Below are positions 41,267-49,873 of a DNA stretch of 56,428 bases, in pieces. The DNA is taken from NCBI GenBank assembly GCA_964572855.1, contig CAZNGF010000008.1, positions 1 through 56,428 of the forward strand, given 5' to 3'. How positions within the stretch are numbered: the stretch's first letter is position 1; each line of letters begins with the position of its first letter. Origin of the DNA: CAZNGF01 sp964572855 (lineage in GTDB: Bacteria > Bipolaricaulota > Bipolaricaulia > RBG-16-55-9 > JAJCYT01). The translations under genes were made by a program, and so were the position numbers. The notes beneath the pieces were generated by a model that was given only the letters and a program-made list of their open reading frames with translations, made no database searches and was not told the DNA's origin.

Positions 41267-42103
41267 ATGAAACAGCGAAGCCTCTGCACGACCTTGGCGC
41301 TCTTGCTCGCGTTCGGCGCGGCGGCGCAGGCCCAGCTCATCCCCACCGGCGGCGGTCCGCAAAGCGGCGTGTTCATCACCGGTGTGAGGCCGGCCGGCAT
41401 CGACGAGACGGTCGCGATCGAAAACCGCACGCCGCAGCCGATCGACCTGACGGGCTGGACGCTGGGGGCGGGCCGCGCGCAGGACCAGCCCGCCTTCTCG
41501 TTCGCCTTCCCCGACGCGTGCGGCTTCCCGGCGGGCGCGACGCTTGAAGTGCACGCGGGGCCGGCCAACCTGACCCGGTCCGACTCGGACTGCGATCAGG
41601 CGCGGATCGCGCTCGTCTGGCAGCCCGGCTTCGTGCTCCACAACGACTGGGGTGTGGTGACGCTGCGCGATGCGGAAGGGACGGTGGTGGCCAGCTACGC
41701 CTACCCGTCGGCGCGGCTGCCCGAGGTCGTCATCAACGAGGTCGAGCTCAACCCCGGCACGGGCGCCGAGTGGGTCGAGCTGTTCAACGCCTCGGGCCAG
41801 GCCGCCGACCTGACGGGCTGGACGTTGCGCCCGCTGGTGGGCGAACGCGTCAAGCTGCAGGTGCCGATCGACGCCGTCATCCCGGCGGGCGGCTTGCTCG
41901 TGGTTCAGATGCCGCTGCCGCTGTTCAAGGACGCGGGCGAGGGAATCGAACTCGTCGCTCCCGACGGCACCGTGGCCGACGCCACCCCCGCCGCCGGGCT
42001 GATGGACGGGTTGGCCGACGACCGCTGCTGGGCCCGCCGGCCGGACGGCGGTGCGGGCTGGGCGTTCCAGAGCTGCACGCCGCACGCGCGCAACGCGGGC
42101 TGA
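41267..42103 (+). CDS. Exported protein with two Lamin-tail domains
   Basis: 278 residues; ATG after AAAGGATGGAGC. Signal peptide MKQRSLCTTLALLLAFGAAAQAQ. LTD 1 about 33-145 (VAIENRTPQPIDLTGWTLG, FAFPDACGFPAGATLEVHAGP, WGVVTLRDAEGTVVASY) and LTD 2 about 150-265 (VVINEVELNPGTGAEWVELFNASGQAADLTGWTL, IPAGGLLVVQ). LTD 1 matches the single-domain protein at 20290. The C-terminal Cys near 267 pairs plausibly with Cys 248. Likely surface protein. Confidence 0.85.
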   Translation: MKQRSLCTTLALLLAFGAAAQAQLIPTGGGPQSGVFITGVRPAGIDETVAIENRTPQPIDLTGWTLGAGRAQDQPAFSFAFPDACGFPAGATLEVHAGPANLTRSDSDCDQARIALVWQPGFVLHNDWGVVTLRDAEGTVVASYAYPSARLPEVVINEVELNPGTGAEWVELFNASGQAADLTGWTLRPLVGERVKLQVPIDAVIPAGGLLVVQMPLPLFKDAGEGIELVAPDGTVADATPAAGLMDGLADDRCWARRPDGGAGWAFQSCTPHARNAG

Positions 42104-42125
42104 TTCCCAGCTTCTCTTGAACGCC

Positions 42126-42190
42126 GTAGGGGAAGGCCCCCGTGCCTTCCCCTGCCGAGAGCCGGGGCAACCACGGGGGGTTGCCCCGAC
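42126..42190 (+). repeat. GTAGGGG palindromic element
   Basis: GTAGGGGAAGGCCCCCGTGCCTTCCCC (two parts of one hairpin) followed by GGGGCAACC/GGTTGCCCC and CGAC. It lies between convergent genes. Confidence 0.6.
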
Positions 42191-42212
42191 GTCGAGCTCA
42201 CAAACGACGCCG

Positions 42213-42650
42213 CTAAAGCTCGCGCCCGAACAGCTTCGGCTCCAGCGCGTAGCGGCCCGGTCCCACGACCATCAGGGCCAGGCCGATGGCAAACAGCGTC
42301 AGGTCCAGGTCCCAGTGGCCCACCAAGCCGAGCGCGTCGCGCCCCTCGGCCATGCCGGCCGGCAGGCGCACGACCAGCGTCGAGACGACCATCGTGAGCG
42401 CCAGCAACAGGCCGGCGTAGCGCGTGAAGATCCCCAGCAGGGCCGCCGCGCCGCCCAGGAACTCGGCCCAGGCCACAAACGGCCCCATGAGCTGCGGCAG
42501 CGGGATCCCGAAGCGCTCGTCGAACGCGCGCGTGAACCCCTCGACGTCGACGACGTGCAGCCACCCGTACAGCAGAAACGTGAGGCCGAACCCCACCCGC
42601 AGCAACAACAGCGCCAGATCCCACTTCTGTCCGAACAGCTTTGCAAACAT
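42213..42650 (-). CDS. DoxX-family membrane protein
   Basis: 145 residues, four membrane helices. DoxX pattern: WDLALLLLRVGFGLTFLLYGWLHV (about 10-33), GPFVAWAEFLGGAAALLGIFTRYAGLLLALTMV (about 55-88), HWDLDLTLFAIGLALMVVGPGRYALE near the end. Known: DoxX-like proteins link to redox and oxidative-stress functions; exact role unknown. Confidence 0.85.
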   Translation of the reverse strand: MFAKLFGQKWDLALLLLRVGFGLTFLLYGWLHVVDVEGFTRAFDERFGIPLPQLMGPFVAWAEFLGGAAALLGIFTRYAGLLLALTMVVSTLVVRLPAGMAEGRDALGLVGHWDLDLTLFAIGLALMVVGPGRYALEPKLFGREL

Positions 42651-42739
42651 GGACGTATTGCTCCCCTCGTGTGCTTGGATGAAGGGCCGATGCTAGTGCG
42701 GGCGCGTCCCCGCTTCCGTAAGGCGCCTTACGGAAGCGC

Positions 42740-43477
42740 TCAGCGCATGTAGATCCCGCCGTTGACGTTGAGCGTCTCGCCTGTGATGTAGCCGGCCGCG
42801 TTCGAGCAAAGGAAGGCGATCACCGCGCCCATCTCCTCGGGCTCGGCGGGGCGCTGCAAGGGGATCTTGGCGCGGATGGCGTCGCCCTTTTGTTCCAACG
42901 ACTTCTTGTTCATCTCGGTGGCCGTGTAGCCCGGCGAGATCGCATTGACCGTGACCGCCGGGGCCAGCTCCAGCGCCAGCGACTTGGTCAGGCCGATCAG
43001 CCCCGCCTTGGACGCCGCGTAGTGCGCCCCGTGGTCCGAGCCGGTCATGGCCCGCAGCGAGCTCACGTTCACGATCCGCCCCCAGCCGGCCCGCTGCATG
43101 TGCGGCGACGCCTCCTTGGCGCCGTAAAAGGCCGCGTCCAGCGTGACCGCGCACATCTTACGCCACTCCTCGACCGCAAGCTGATCGATCGTCCCGTGCG
43201 AGGAATAGCCCGCGTTGTTGACCAAAACGTGCAGCCCGCCCAGCGCCTCGACCGTCTTCGAGACGAGTTGCTTGACCTGCTCGTAGTCGGACACGTCGGC
43301 TTGCAGCGCCACGGCCCGCCGGCCCAGCGCCTCGATCTCGTCGACCACGTGCTGAGCTTTTTCGGCGTTTTCCAGATAGTTGACCGCCACGTCAAAACCC
43401 GCCTGGGCCAGTTTTCTTGCCGCCGCCGCGCCGATGCCGCGCCCAGAACCCGTAATCAGAGCCACCTTGCAGTTCAT
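42740..43477 (-). CDS. SDR-family oxidoreductase (FabG-like)
   Basis: 245 residues. NAD(P) loop TGSGRGIG (9-16), NNAG (87-90), catalytic Ser 140, Tyr 153 and Lys 157 (YAASK), SPGYTATEMN. C terminus SNAAGYITGETLNVNGGIYMR is that of FabG-type 3-oxoacyl reductases. GAGGAGG 7 bases before the ATG. Alone in its unit, so a fatty-acid synthesis role is not supported by context; acetoacetyl-CoA or other reductases are possible. Confidence 0.9.
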   Translation of the reverse strand: MNCKVALITGSGRGIGAAAARKLAQAGFDVAVNYLENAEKAQHVVDEIEALGRRAVALQADVSDYEQVKQLVSKTVEALGGLHVLVNNAGYSSHGTIDQLAVEEWRKMCAVTLDAAFYGAKEASPHMQRAGWGRIVNVSSLRAMTGSDHGAHYAASKAGLIGLTKSLALELAPAVTVNAISPGYTATEMNKKSLEQKGDAIRAKIPLQRPAEPEEMGAVIAFLCSNAAGYITGETLNVNGGIYMR

Positions 43478-43549
43478 GTCTTGCCTCCTCGTCGATAACG
43501 CTGGAGGGACTGTACGCATGCGGGCGGCCGTTGTCGAGACACCAGAGAC

Positions 43550-43573
43550 GTAGGGCAGGCTGTGCCTGCCCTT
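43550..43573 (+). repeat. GTAGGGC palindrome
   Basis: GTAGGGCAGGC-TGT-GCCTGCCC; short member of the GTAGGGG group located upstream of the SDR gene. Confidence 0.5.
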
Positions 43574-43611
43574 GGCGTGAAGCGTGCGGCAGATACAGCC
43601 TACTCTACAGA

Positions 43612-44580
43612 TTAATCAATCGGACGCTGCTCGATCCAGGTTGCCACGACCTCCAGGATCAGCGCGTCGCCGATGGCGCCGGCGGTCCACGCCCCCACCG
43701 CCGCCAGGACCTCGGCGTCGTCGATGGCGCCGTTGGCGTTCGCGTCGAAGTCGGCAACCGTGGTGGGCATCGAACCGCTTTCAGTACACGCCTTGGAGGG
43801 CACGTCTTGAGGCGGACCTTCCGGCGTTTCCGTGACCCAGAAGGTGGCCGTGTAGCAGCCCGCATCCCAGGTTTCCAGCTCGACGCTGTATTGACCTGCT
43901 GGAACTTGCTGGAAAGGAATCCCCCCCCTTTGATCCCAAACGGCTGAAACCCGCTGGCCAGGGTGAATTCGTGTGATCACAAGATCGGTGGTCCTTGCGG
44001 TAAGCGTGCTTCCTGACCGATCGTCAATGATGTCCCAAGGGAAAGGCTGCGGCAGTGTAACAGGCTGATCACAATTGTTGGCAAACGAGATATCCACGAG
44101 TTTGCCAAGCGAATAGACACGCTGATCCGTGTTCAGTTGAGCACAAGAGAAACCCTCTCGGGGTTCGGTGAAACGGATCTCGAAATACTCACTGAACGTA
44201 TCCCCGTTGACAGTTTCCAGCAGGAACCAATAGGCTCCTCCCGGAACAGACTCTCTCTCGTTGTCTTGCTGATCCCACGTCCAACGACGTCGCTCTCCGG
44301 GGTCAACCACGGTCACGGCTGCAGCCGCGGGCGCGGTAAAGACGATCCGCTTGGAAGCGATATCCCTAATGGACCACGGTGCGGCGTCGGACAAACGGAT
44401 TGGTTCAGTGCAGCGATTGAACAACACAATGGTCACTGTCTCTCCAGGGGGGATGGCATCTTGTGTGGTTGAGAGATCGGCACAATGGTCTTGGTCGCTT
44501 TGAGGCCAAGCTGGTGTAAGTGTGAACAATATCAATAAAGCATTGACTAACGTCATTCGAAAAGGCTGTCTGTTGGGCAT
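43612..44580 (-). CDS. Exported protein: two BsuPI-like domains and a dockerin-like tail
   Basis: 322 residues. ATG at 44580 with GGAG about 9 bases upstream. Signal peptide (FRMTLVNALLILFTLTPAWPQ). Two about 100-residue Ig-like domains with the plan of BsuPI-type proteinase-inhibitor domains: IPPGETVTIVLFNRCTEPIRLSDAAPWSI...WTWDQQDNERESVPGGAYWFLLE and VYSLGKLVDISFANNCDQPVTLPQPFPWDI...AVWDQRGGIPFQQVPAGQYSVELE. The C terminus ADFDANANGAIDDAEVLAAVGAW...GDALILEVVATWI is a dockerin-like EF-hand module. It follows the protease gene 99 bp downstream, on the same strand. Base composition is lower in GC than flanks. Confidence 0.75.
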   Translation of the reverse strand: MPNRQPFRMTLVNALLILFTLTPAWPQSDQDHCADLSTTQDAIPPGETVTIVLFNRCTEPIRLSDAAPWSIRDIASKRIVFTAPAAAAVTVVDPGERRRWTWDQQDNERESVPGGAYWFLLETVNGDTFSEYFEIRFTEPREGFSCAQLNTDQRVYSLGKLVDISFANNCDQPVTLPQPFPWDIIDDRSGSTLTARTTDLVITRIHPGQRVSAVWDQRGGIPFQQVPAGQYSVELETWDAGCYTATFWVTETPEGPPQDVPSKACTESGSMPTTVADFDANANGAIDDAEVLAAVGAWTAGAIGDALILEVVATWIEQRPID

Positions 44581-44614
44581 TCTCAACTCTCCAAATGGGT
44601 TTTGCCAAGTGACA

Positions 44615-44643
44615 CCTGGGTCAGGTAATCCACCTGACCCAGG
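44615..44643. repeat. Perfect 12-bp hairpin between protease and inhibitor-like genes
   Basis: CCTGGGTCAGGT (44615-44626), loop AATCC, ACCTGACCCAGG (44632-44643). No T-run on either side. It contains GGGTCA/TGACCC half-sites like those of the motif at 51832. Confidence 0.75.
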
Positions 44644-44679
44644 CCCTCGTTGCAAAGTTGTGGTGAAAAGGTTGTTTAA

Positions 44680-46017
44680 TCAACATCCGGAAGTTCCAGG
44701 AGCACACTGGCTAAGTGTTCCCAACTCGCTACTGTTCCCTTCGATATTTGTGATGGAGCTAAAGACGAATGTGCTGTCACCCGACTGTCCAATATTGATC
44801 CCATAGATTGCGACATCGTTGTTTTCGGGATCATTCGTGATCTCAAACACTGGAGCTCCGCTATCTCCAACGTCGACGACTATACCTGAGCCAGTCACCC
44901 ACTCCTGACATAGGAATGCAAAGGTGCCATTGGCAGGGAAATCCGTACAGGTTCGGCTTACCTCACCATTAGTCCAGCCTGTCTTATAGCCGATCTTGTG
45001 TAGGGTTTCTCCCCCTACTGGAAAGCCTACTTGAGCACTGATTCGGAATGGCTCATCATGGGTTATGGTTCTCGATCCGTTTCCGGTGGTCTTTGCAATA
45101 AAGTCCATATCATATGAAACATCTGCATCTATATCGACGAACGCACTGTCACTATAGCGACATTTCTTTCCAGAAGGACAGTTTCCACCAGTAAAATATA
45201 GAGGATCAGCAACCTCTATACCAACCCGATCATTTGGATCCCCGTCCTGTTTCTGATAGTAGATCGTATCTTCAACCCCACCTTGATCGTCTGTGCAATG
45301 AGAGTTAACCACAAACCCATCCTCGCCATTACGCTCTGCAAGAAAACCCATGGTGCAGAGGCCTGTGAAACCTCCATTGAAATTGTAGGAAACCAACAAT
45401 CCCGCATTTAGAGGGCGCACACGATCTAGAAGAGTTTCATGACTGGTTCGTCGCACAGGTTCAATCCGTTCAAATTCAACCGCTTGGCGGGGAACGTTCA
45501 ACTTGTCTAGTTCTGGTTCAATGCTCGCAACAACATCGAAGGTTTCTACCCCGATCACCACCCGATTCTGCTGTTCATCCGCGTCCAGCGCAGTAATCTC
45601 GGGGAACGTGGAGAACAAACTCCTGGCCTTGATTTTCCACTCTCGCAGTTGCGCGAAATCATACTGCCCCTGCAGCACCTTGATGTTTTGCTGTGCCTGC
45701 TGGGCAATCTTTGGCCGATGCGGGCTGAACACCGCCGCAATCGCGCTGATGGCAGCCGCCTTCTGAGCCGGGCCGTCGGTCAGGTAGACGTTGAGTTCGC
45801 CATGCCCATCCAAGAAAAACCCGCCAAAGCCGGGCACTTGATTCGCCACTTGCGTGAACAAGGTGTCCAGATTGGTGGGGGCGTTCACGTCTGGAACCTG
45901 CGCGGAGAGGGGCGAGCCCGTGTCCTCAATCCCAAGGTGTTGCTGCAAGGTGGCACATCCAACGACGAAAACCGGAAGGACAACCACGAGCCCGATTGCT
46001 CCGATTCTGCCGAGCAT
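44680..46017 (-). CDS. Lipoprotein serine protease, chymotrypsin fold
   Basis: 445 residues. Lipobox VVGCAT with Cys 21. N-terminal domain (about 40-185) resembles a pro-region: DTLFTQVANQVPGFGGFFLDGHGELNVYLTD, VVIGVETFD. The protease domain from about 205 has triad His 240 (VVNSHCTD), Asp 290 (SDSAFVDI) and Ser 386 (GDSGAPVF), with paired Cys. Overall like alpha-lytic-protease-type S1 enzymes made as pro-proteins. AAAGGAG lies about 9 bases before the ATG. Clearly richer in A+T than neighbours, which suggests transfer. Confidence 0.85.
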   Translation of the reverse strand: MLGRIGAIGLVVVLPVFVVGCATLQQHLGIEDTGSPLSAQVPDVNAPTNLDTLFTQVANQVPGFGGFFLDGHGELNVYLTDGPAQKAAAISAIAAVFSPHRPKIAQQAQQNIKVLQGQYDFAQLREWKIKARSLFSTFPEITALDADEQQNRVVIGVETFDVVASIEPELDKLNVPRQAVEFERIEPVRRTSHETLLDRVRPLNAGLLVSYNFNGGFTGLCTMGFLAERNGEDGFVVNSHCTDDQGGVEDTIYYQKQDGDPNDRVGIEVADPLYFTGGNCPSGKKCRYSDSAFVDIDADVSYDMDFIAKTTGNGSRTITHDEPFRISAQVGFPVGGETLHKIGYKTGWTNGEVSRTCTDFPANGTFAFLCQEWVTGSGIVVDVGDSGAPVFEITNDPENNDVAIYGINIGQSGDSTFVFSSITNIEGNSSELGTLSQCAPGTSGC

Positions 46018-46110
46018 CGTCTATCTCTCCTTTCCGATTCGGTTTAAATTGCAGCTTATGGAAGAGCTACCTATCTTGCAGTCTAAGACAGGTGAAAATC
46101 CCGTGGAAGC

Positions 46111-46138
46111 TTGCAAACCCGCCCCGCCTCGTTACAGT
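46111..46138 (+). promoter_or_regulatory. Possible promoter of the M16 peptidase
   Basis: -35 TTGCAA (46111-46116), 16-base spacer, -10 TACAGT (46133-46138), 31 bases before the ATG. Confidence 0.5.
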
Positions 46139-46169
46139 GTGGGCAAACCCTTGCCTTTTTCGGAGCATT

Positions 46170-47399
46170 ATGAGCTACCACGACTGGACGCTGGACAACG
46201 GGCTGCGCGTCGTGAGCGAACAACACCCGCACATGAAGTCCGTCTCGATCGGCTTTTTCGTCAAGACCGGCAGCCGAGACGAACCCCCCGAGGTCAACGG
46301 CGTCTCGCACTTTTTGGAGCACATGCTGTTCAAGGGCAGCCACACGCGCACGGGCGCCGAGATCGACGAGACGTTAGACGCGCTGGGCGCCGAGTACAAC
46401 GCCTTCACCGGGCACGAGTACACGGGCTACTACGCCCGCATCCTGCCCGAGCACTTGGAGCAGACGACCGAGTTGCTGAGCGACATGATGCGCCCCGCCC
46501 TGCGGGCCGAGGACTTCGAGGTCGAGAAGAACGTGATCCTGGAGGAGATCGCGCTCTACGAGGACCGGCCCGCCTCGGTGGTGCGCCGGCACGCGCTGGG
46601 CGCCTACTACGACGGTCAGCCGCTGGGTCAGGACATCTTGGGCAGCCCCGAGTCCGTGCGTGCGCTCACCGTCGAGCAGATGCGCGCCTACTACGAGCAC
46701 CGCTACGCGCCCAACAACATGGTGCTGGCCGTGACCGGCGCGTTCGTCCCCGAGCGCACGCAAACGCTGGTCGAGCGGCACTGCGGTGCCTGGGAGCCGG
46801 CCGAGACCACGCGCGCCTACCCGCCGTTCACGCCGGCGCCGCGCCAGCTCAAGCTGGAGCGGCCGCACGTCTCGCGCCAGCACGCCGTGCTCATCAGCCC
46901 GGCGCCGGCCTACCAGGACCCGCGCCGCGAGGCCATGGACCTGTTGGTCGACGTGCTGGGCCACCCCGGTAACTCGCGGCTCTACTGGGCGCTGGTGGAC
47001 AAGGGGCTGGTGGACTACGCCGTGGCCAGCTACCAGGCGCAGGACGGCAACGGTCTGGTCGGCATCAACCTGAGCTGCGACCCCGAGCACATGGACGCCG
47101 CCCTCTTGATCGTGCAGGAGGAGATCACGCGCCTGGTGGCCGAGGGCGTCACGCAGGACGAGCTCGACGGCGCGCGCAACCGCGTGCTGACCGCGCTGGC
47201 CGTCGAGGGCGAGCAGTCGCTGCGGCGGCTGTTCTCGTTCTCGTTCGACTTCCTCTACGACGAACCCTACCAGAGCCTGGACGATATTCTGAACGCCTAC
47301 CGCGAGGTGAGCGTGGCGGACGCCAACGCGCTGCTGCGCGCGTACCCGTTCGAGCCACAGACGCTGGCCAGCCTGGGCCCGGGACGCGGCGACGGCTGA
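46170..47399 (+). CDS. M16-family zinc peptidase
   Basis: 409 residues. Inverted zinc motif HFLEH (47-51) with the distal Glu in EKNVILEEIALYEDRP (about 117-132). NGLRVVSEQHPHMKSVSIGFFVKTGSRDE near the N terminus is typical of the processing-peptidase/PqqL branch. Second half has the R/Y pair region GHPGNSRLYWALVDKGLVDYAV. GGAG lies 4 bases before the ATG at 46170. No signal peptide, so probably cytoplasmic. A longer upstream frame crosses low-GC intergenic DNA and was rejected. Confidence 0.92.
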   Translation: MSYHDWTLDNGLRVVSEQHPHMKSVSIGFFVKTGSRDEPPEVNGVSHFLEHMLFKGSHTRTGAEIDETLDALGAEYNAFTGHEYTGYYARILPEHLEQTTELLSDMMRPALRAEDFEVEKNVILEEIALYEDRPASVVRRHALGAYYDGQPLGQDILGSPESVRALTVEQMRAYYEHRYAPNNMVLAVTGAFVPERTQTLVERHCGAWEPAETTRAYPPFTPAPRQLKLERPHVSRQHAVLISPAPAYQDPRREAMDLLVDVLGHPGNSRLYWALVDKGLVDYAVASYQAQDGNGLVGINLSCDPEHMDAALLIVQEEITRLVAEGVTQDELDGARNRVLTALAVEGEQSLRRLFSFSFDFLYDEPYQSLDDILNAYREVSVADANALLRAYPFEPQTLASLGPGRGDG

Positions 47400-47442
47400 C
47401 GTGCTATGATGGGCCGGTGACCCTGGCCGAGGAGGAATCGCT

Positions 47443-48228
47443 TTGTCGGACGTCATCCGCTACGAGCTGCGCGACGGCGTGGCCCGCCTGACGCTGAACC
47501 GCCCTTCCGTGCTCAACGCGCTCGACCTAAGCGTCGTCGACGGGCTGCACGCCGCGCTGGACCGTGCTCGCACGGACGGCGCGCGCGCCGGACTGCTCAC
47601 GGGCGCCGGGCGCGCGTTTTGCTCGGGGGCGGACCTGGCCGGCTTGAGCGCCTCGGTTAACCTGACCGACCCCGCCGACGTGCGCCGCTGGGTCGCGCAC
47701 ATGCACGGCGTGTTCTTGAAGCTCCACGAGATGGAGATCCCCTGGGTGGCCGCGGTCAACGGCCCGGCCGTCGGGGTGGGCGCCAACCTCGCGCTCGTCT
47801 GCGACCTGGCCGTGGCGGCCGAGTCCGCTTACTTCTACTGGGCGTTCGCCGAGCGGGGCCTGAGCGTGGACGGCGGCGGGACGTGGCTGCTGCCGCACTT
47901 GGTGGGCCTGCCGCTGGCCAAGCGGCTCACCCTGCTGCCGCAGAAGCTGCCCGCGGACGAAGCCAAGCAGCTCGGCCTGGTCACCGAGGTCGTCCCGGAC
48001 GAACAGCTCGCCGAACGCGCCGGCGCGCTGGCGGGCCAACTGGCACAGGGCCCCACGCGCGCGCTCGGGCTCACCAAGCGCGCGCTCAACGGGGCGCTCG
48101 AGCGCAGCTTCCGCGACGCGCTCGAGGTCGAGGCGGCCTCGCAGGCGATCAACGTGAGCGGCGCGGACGTGCGGGAGGGCGTACGCGCCTTCCTGGAAAA
48201 GCGCGCGCCGCGCTTTGAGGGGCGCTGA
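47443..48228 (+). CDS. Enoyl-CoA hydratase/isomerase-family protein
   Basis: 261 residues. Crotonase fold: LTLNRPSVLNALDLSVVDGLHAAL, LLTGAGRAFCSGADLAG (oxyanion), IPWVAAVNGPAVGVGANLALVCDLAVAAESAYFYWAFAERGLSVDGGGTWLLPHLVG. Gly-Asp-rich segment and later Glu/Asp pattern resemble PaaG-type hydratase/isomerases. TTG start at 47443 with GAGGAGGA upstream. Coupled to the thioesterase (TGATG). Together they suggest a short acyl-CoA or phenylacetyl-CoA-like degradation step. Confidence 0.9.
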   Translation: MSDVIRYELRDGVARLTLNRPSVLNALDLSVVDGLHAALDRARTDGARAGLLTGAGRAFCSGADLAGLSASVNLTDPADVRRWVAHMHGVFLKLHEMEIPWVAAVNGPAVGVGANLALVCDLAVAAESAYFYWAFAERGLSVDGGGTWLLPHLVGLPLAKRLTLLPQKLPADEAKQLGLVTEVVPDEQLAERAGALAGQLAQGPTRALGLTKRALNGALERSFRDALEVEAASQAINVSGADVREGVRAFLEKRAPRFEGR

Positions 48229-48635
48229 TGTCCAGATTTTCTGAAGCGGGCCAGAAACCCGTCTACTTCAGCAAGTACTTGGGAATCGAGTTCAAGGAGT
48301 TCCGCGAGGGCTACACCAAGTGCGAGCTGGCCGTGCGGCCCGAATTGCTCAACCGGCTGGGCCTGCTGCACGGCGGCGTGAGCTACTCGCTGGCCGACAC
48401 CTGCATGGGCGGCGCCGTGTTCTCCGTGCTCAAGGACACCCAGCACTGCGTGGCCATGGAGGTCAAGACCAACTACATGAAGCCCGTCACCGAAGGGGTG
48501 CTGGTGGCCGAGGCGCGCGTCGTCCACAGCGGCCACCGCGTGGCCGTGGCCACCTGCGAGGTGCGCGACGGCGAGGGCAACCTGGTCACCATGGCCACGG
48601 GCTCGTTCTACGTGTTCACCGATCCGAGCAAATAA
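48228..48635 (+). CDS. PaaI-family hotdog-fold thioesterase
   Basis: 135 residues. Hotdog core LGLLHGGVSYSLADTCMGGAVF with the catalytic-region HGG (about 43-46), then VAMEVKTNYMKPV and GNLVTMATGSFYVF. ATG overlaps the hydratase stop. Known PaaI hydrolyses ring-hydroxylated phenylacetyl-CoA. The pairing with a PaaG-like gene supports acyl-CoA proof-reading or release. Confidence 0.92.
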   Translation: MSRFSEAGQKPVYFSKYLGIEFKEFREGYTKCELAVRPELLNRLGLLHGGVSYSLADTCMGGAVFSVLKDTQHCVAMEVKTNYMKPVTEGVLVAEARVVHSGHRVAVATCEVRDGEGNLVTMATGSFYVFTDPSK

Positions 48636-48636
48636 A

Positions 48637-48691
48637 GTAGGGCCCGCTCCGCGGGCCGCGAGCGGGCCGGCGCAGCCGGCCCTACCTTTTT
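48637..48691 (+). terminator. Terminator built from a GTAGGG...CCCTAC repeat
   Basis: GTAGGG at 48637 and CCCTAC ending 48685, with inner GGCCCGC/GCGGGCC and GGCCGGC/GCCGGCC pairing, followed by C and TTTTT. It begins right after the thioesterase stop. Confidence 0.75.
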
Positions 48692-48700
48692 CCGTTCTCC

Positions 48701-49147
48701 CTAAACCTGTAGCATGTACTCGATCCAGCGGCTCTTATGCGCCCGGTAGGTGTCGTAGAGCTGTTGCGCCTCCTGGTTAGACTCCTCCGTCAGCCAGATC
48801 ATCCTTGGGAACCCCTTGGTGCGCACCGCGTGGGCGCAGTGGTCGATGAACGCGCGGCCCACCCCCTTGCCGCGCCAGCCCGTAGAGACGTAGAGGTCGT
48901 TCATGAGGCCGATGCGCTCGGCCGTGACACTCGAGAGCGTGTAGTAGAGCGTGGCAAAGCCCACCGGCGCCCCGTCGGCCAGCGCCACGAACTGCGCGCC
49001 CCAGTCGGGGTGCTTCATCAGGTCGCGCAGGAAGCGCTCGTTCTTCTTGTGATCCACGTCCGCCCCGTAGAAGCGCTGGTAGGCCGCGAACAGCTCGAGG
49101 GAGGCGGGCAGGGTGGCCGTGGTGACGGGTTCGATCAGTAGTTTCAA
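48701..49147 (-). CDS. GNAT-family acetyltransferase
   Basis: 148 residues. Acetyl-CoA site VSTGWRGKGVGRAFIDHCAHAVRTKG (about 87-112) follows LMNDLYVSTGWR; AAYQRFYG at the start and WLTEESNQEAQQLYDTYRAHKSRWIEYML at the end are typical of the GNAT branch that acts on small amines. TTG start at 49147 with AGGAGG 5 bases upstream; a GTG one codon earlier sits too close to it. Substrate unknown. Confidence 0.88.
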   Translation of the reverse strand: MKLLIEPVTTATLPASLELFAAYQRFYGADVDHKKNERFLRDLMKHPDWGAQFVALADGAPVGFATLYYTLSSVTAERIGLMNDLYVSTGWRGKGVGRAFIDHCAHAVRTKGFPRMIWLTEESNQEAQQLYDTYRAHKSRWIEYMLQV

Positions 49148-49259
49148 CACAACCTCCTCGCACGACAGTGTAGCAGCTAGGCATTCTAGAGCCACCCTCG
49201 CGCGGGGCCGATTCGCCGTCAGGGGGACGTAACGAACGGGACTGCAGGGGCGTAGGGGC

Positions 49260-49287
49260 GTAGGGGCGCACGGCCGTGCGCCCCTAC
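49260..49287. repeat. Perfect 28-bp palindrome of the GTAGGGG family
   Basis: GTAGGGGCGCACGG followed by its exact reverse complement ending CCCCTAC. It lies between convergent genes. Confidence 0.85.
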
Positions 49288-49303
49288 GGGAGACAAGGCG
49301 TGT

Positions 49304-49801
49304 CTATTCCGACGCTTCCAGCGCGGCCGGGGCCGGGCCGAAGTCGAAGCGCGCGCCGACGGAACCGCCCACGCCGAAGCCCATCCCGGCGCCGCTCAGC
49401 CACAGGCTGGCGCCCAGCTCGCCGAAGAGCGCAAACGGGGTGTCCGGCAGGCGATACTCCATCCCGGCCAGCGCCGTGGCGCTCATGACCGAGAACGAAA
49501 AGCCCAGCACGCTCCCCGTGAAAAACGCCCCGCCCGCGCCCGCGAACGGGTACAGCGCGAGCCCGCCCAGGTCCAGCTCGCCCAGGTAAAGCTTGAGCAG
49601 CGCGTTGGCGCCGAAGCCGCCGCCCGCCAGCATCACGCTGGCCTCCATCCGTAACGCCTCCGACAGGCCGAGCGACGCGAACGCGTGCGGCGGGATCAGC
49701 GGCGGCACCTTGACCCCCACCCCCAGTTGCGCCTGCGCCGGCGCGGCCAGCGCGCCCCAGAGCGCAAGCCCCAGGGCAAGCGCGATCAACGCACGTTTCA
49801 T
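49304..49801 (-). CDS. Small exported outer-membrane-like protein
   Basis: 165 residues. Signal peptide MKRALIALALGLALWGALAAPAQAQ. The mature chain is Gly/Ala-rich beta (VMLAGGGFGANALLKLYLGELDLGGLALYPFAGAGGAFFTG, MSATALAGMEYRLPDTPFALFGELGASLWL, GVGGSVGARFDFG), as in small eight-strand barrels. ATG at 49801 with AAGGGGGAAGG just before it. The open frame continues upstream without codon bias. No named family. Confidence 0.72.
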   Translation of the reverse strand: MKRALIALALGLALWGALAAPAQAQLGVGVKVPPLIPPHAFASLGLSEALRMEASVMLAGGGFGANALLKLYLGELDLGGLALYPFAGAGGAFFTGSVLGFSFSVMSATALAGMEYRLPDTPFALFGELGASLWLSGAGMGFGVGGSVGARFDFGPAPAALEASE

Positions 49802-49873
49802 CCTTCCCCCTTCGGTCGTCCCGTGACGGCGAGATGGGGAGAGCCTAGTACTCGACCACGATGTTTCTGCTGT

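Noticed and set aside
44615..44643. Hairpin as intrinsic terminator
   Set aside because: Neither strand has a T-run after the stem; kept as a hairpin of unknown role.
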